Source: Clostridia bacterium (GTDB taxonomy: Bacteria; Bacillota_A; Clostridia; Oscillospirales; CAG-272). Taken from it: a DNA stretch of 16,754 nucleotides. A program made the translations under genes and the position numbers. Position 1 is the first letter of the stretch. Each line of letters opens with the position of its first letter. The stretch covers positions 1-16,754 of the forward strand of contig JAFSUU010000008.1 in NCBI GenBank assembly GCA_017445115.1. Direction: 5' to 3'. Shown here in pieces: positions 16,630 through 16,754 of the stretch. The notes below the pieces were generated by a model, which saw only the letters and a program-made list of their open reading frames with translations, ran no database searches and was not told the DNA's origin.

Positions 16630-16754
16630 GAAGTAAGTCGGACTGTCGCGTGCCGTTGTGCCGAAAGGTATCGGTATGAGGAAAGTCCGGGCTTCACAGG
16701 GCAGGATAACGGATAACGTCCGCCGGAGGCGACTCCCGGGAAAGTGCAACAGAA
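16630..16754 (+). ncRNA. rnpB: RNase P RNA, 5' part (cut by window end)
   Basis: This is the catalytic RNA of RNase P, which trims the 5' leader of pre-tRNAs. The sequence has the 5' element GGACTGTCGCG, the universally conserved GAGGAAAGTCCGGGC (from 16678) and CACAGGGCAGG, and GTGCAACAGAA (16744-16754), all in the canonical order and spacing. The short hairpins fit the bacterial type A fold. Only about the first third is in the window. The 5' end near 16630 is inferred from the promoter. Confidence 0.95.

Overview
The window looks like the replication-origin region of a bacterium in the class Clostridia (Bacillota), probably an uncultured gut or rumen Oscillospirales-type organism. This rests on the gene order dnaA, oriC, dnaN, remB, gyrB, gyrA, on strong AGGAGG-type ribosome binding sites, on sigma-A promoters, and on secreted proteins that join BspA-type leucine-rich repeats, Cys-rich repeats and dockerin modules. 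The genus cannot be named from the sequence. No phage, transposon, CRISPR array or restriction system was seen.

Rightward block (1-9924, + strand): dnaA, a 448-bp AT-rich non-coding oriC, dnaN, remB (DUF370), gyrB, a PfkB-family sugar kinase and gyrA, then a small four-helix membrane protein and a lipoprotein. Genes here are co-directional with a fork leaving oriC to the right. The oriC has several non-canonical DnaA boxes ending in ACAG, and a DnaA-trio tract next to the last box and just upstream of dnaN, as in the Bacillus subtilis unwinding region. The yaaA (S4 domain) and recF genes usually found between dnaN and remB are missing, and dnaN and remB abut exactly. A near-perfect hairpin at 9938-9971 ends this block and the convergent one.

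Leftward block (9988-16431, - strand): one operon is galK-like kinase, pgsA and mtnN, driven by a TTGAAT-17-TATAAT promoter. Behind its own terminator-separated boundary lies a second operon of two tandem paralogous secreted proteins. Each has a signal peptide, BspA-type leucine-rich repeats, five Cys/His-rich repeats of about 40 residues, and a C-terminal dockerin. The dockerin is complete in the downstream paralogue and degenerate in the upstream one. This operon has the same -35/-10 hexamers and spacer length.

Right edge (16595-16754, + strand): a strong promoter followed by the 5' third of the RNase P RNA gene, cut by the window end.

The core genes are housekeeping functions: initiation, sliding clamp, supercoiling, phosphatidylglycerol synthesis, methyl-cycle salvage and tRNA maturation. 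The points most worth a second look are the altered DnaA recognition helix together with altered boxes, the Ala/Gly pair at the GyrA quinolone-binding positions, the sugar kinase set between gyrB and gyrA, and the LRR/Cys-His/dockerin pair. I did not find convincing evidence of a wholly new multi-gene system.
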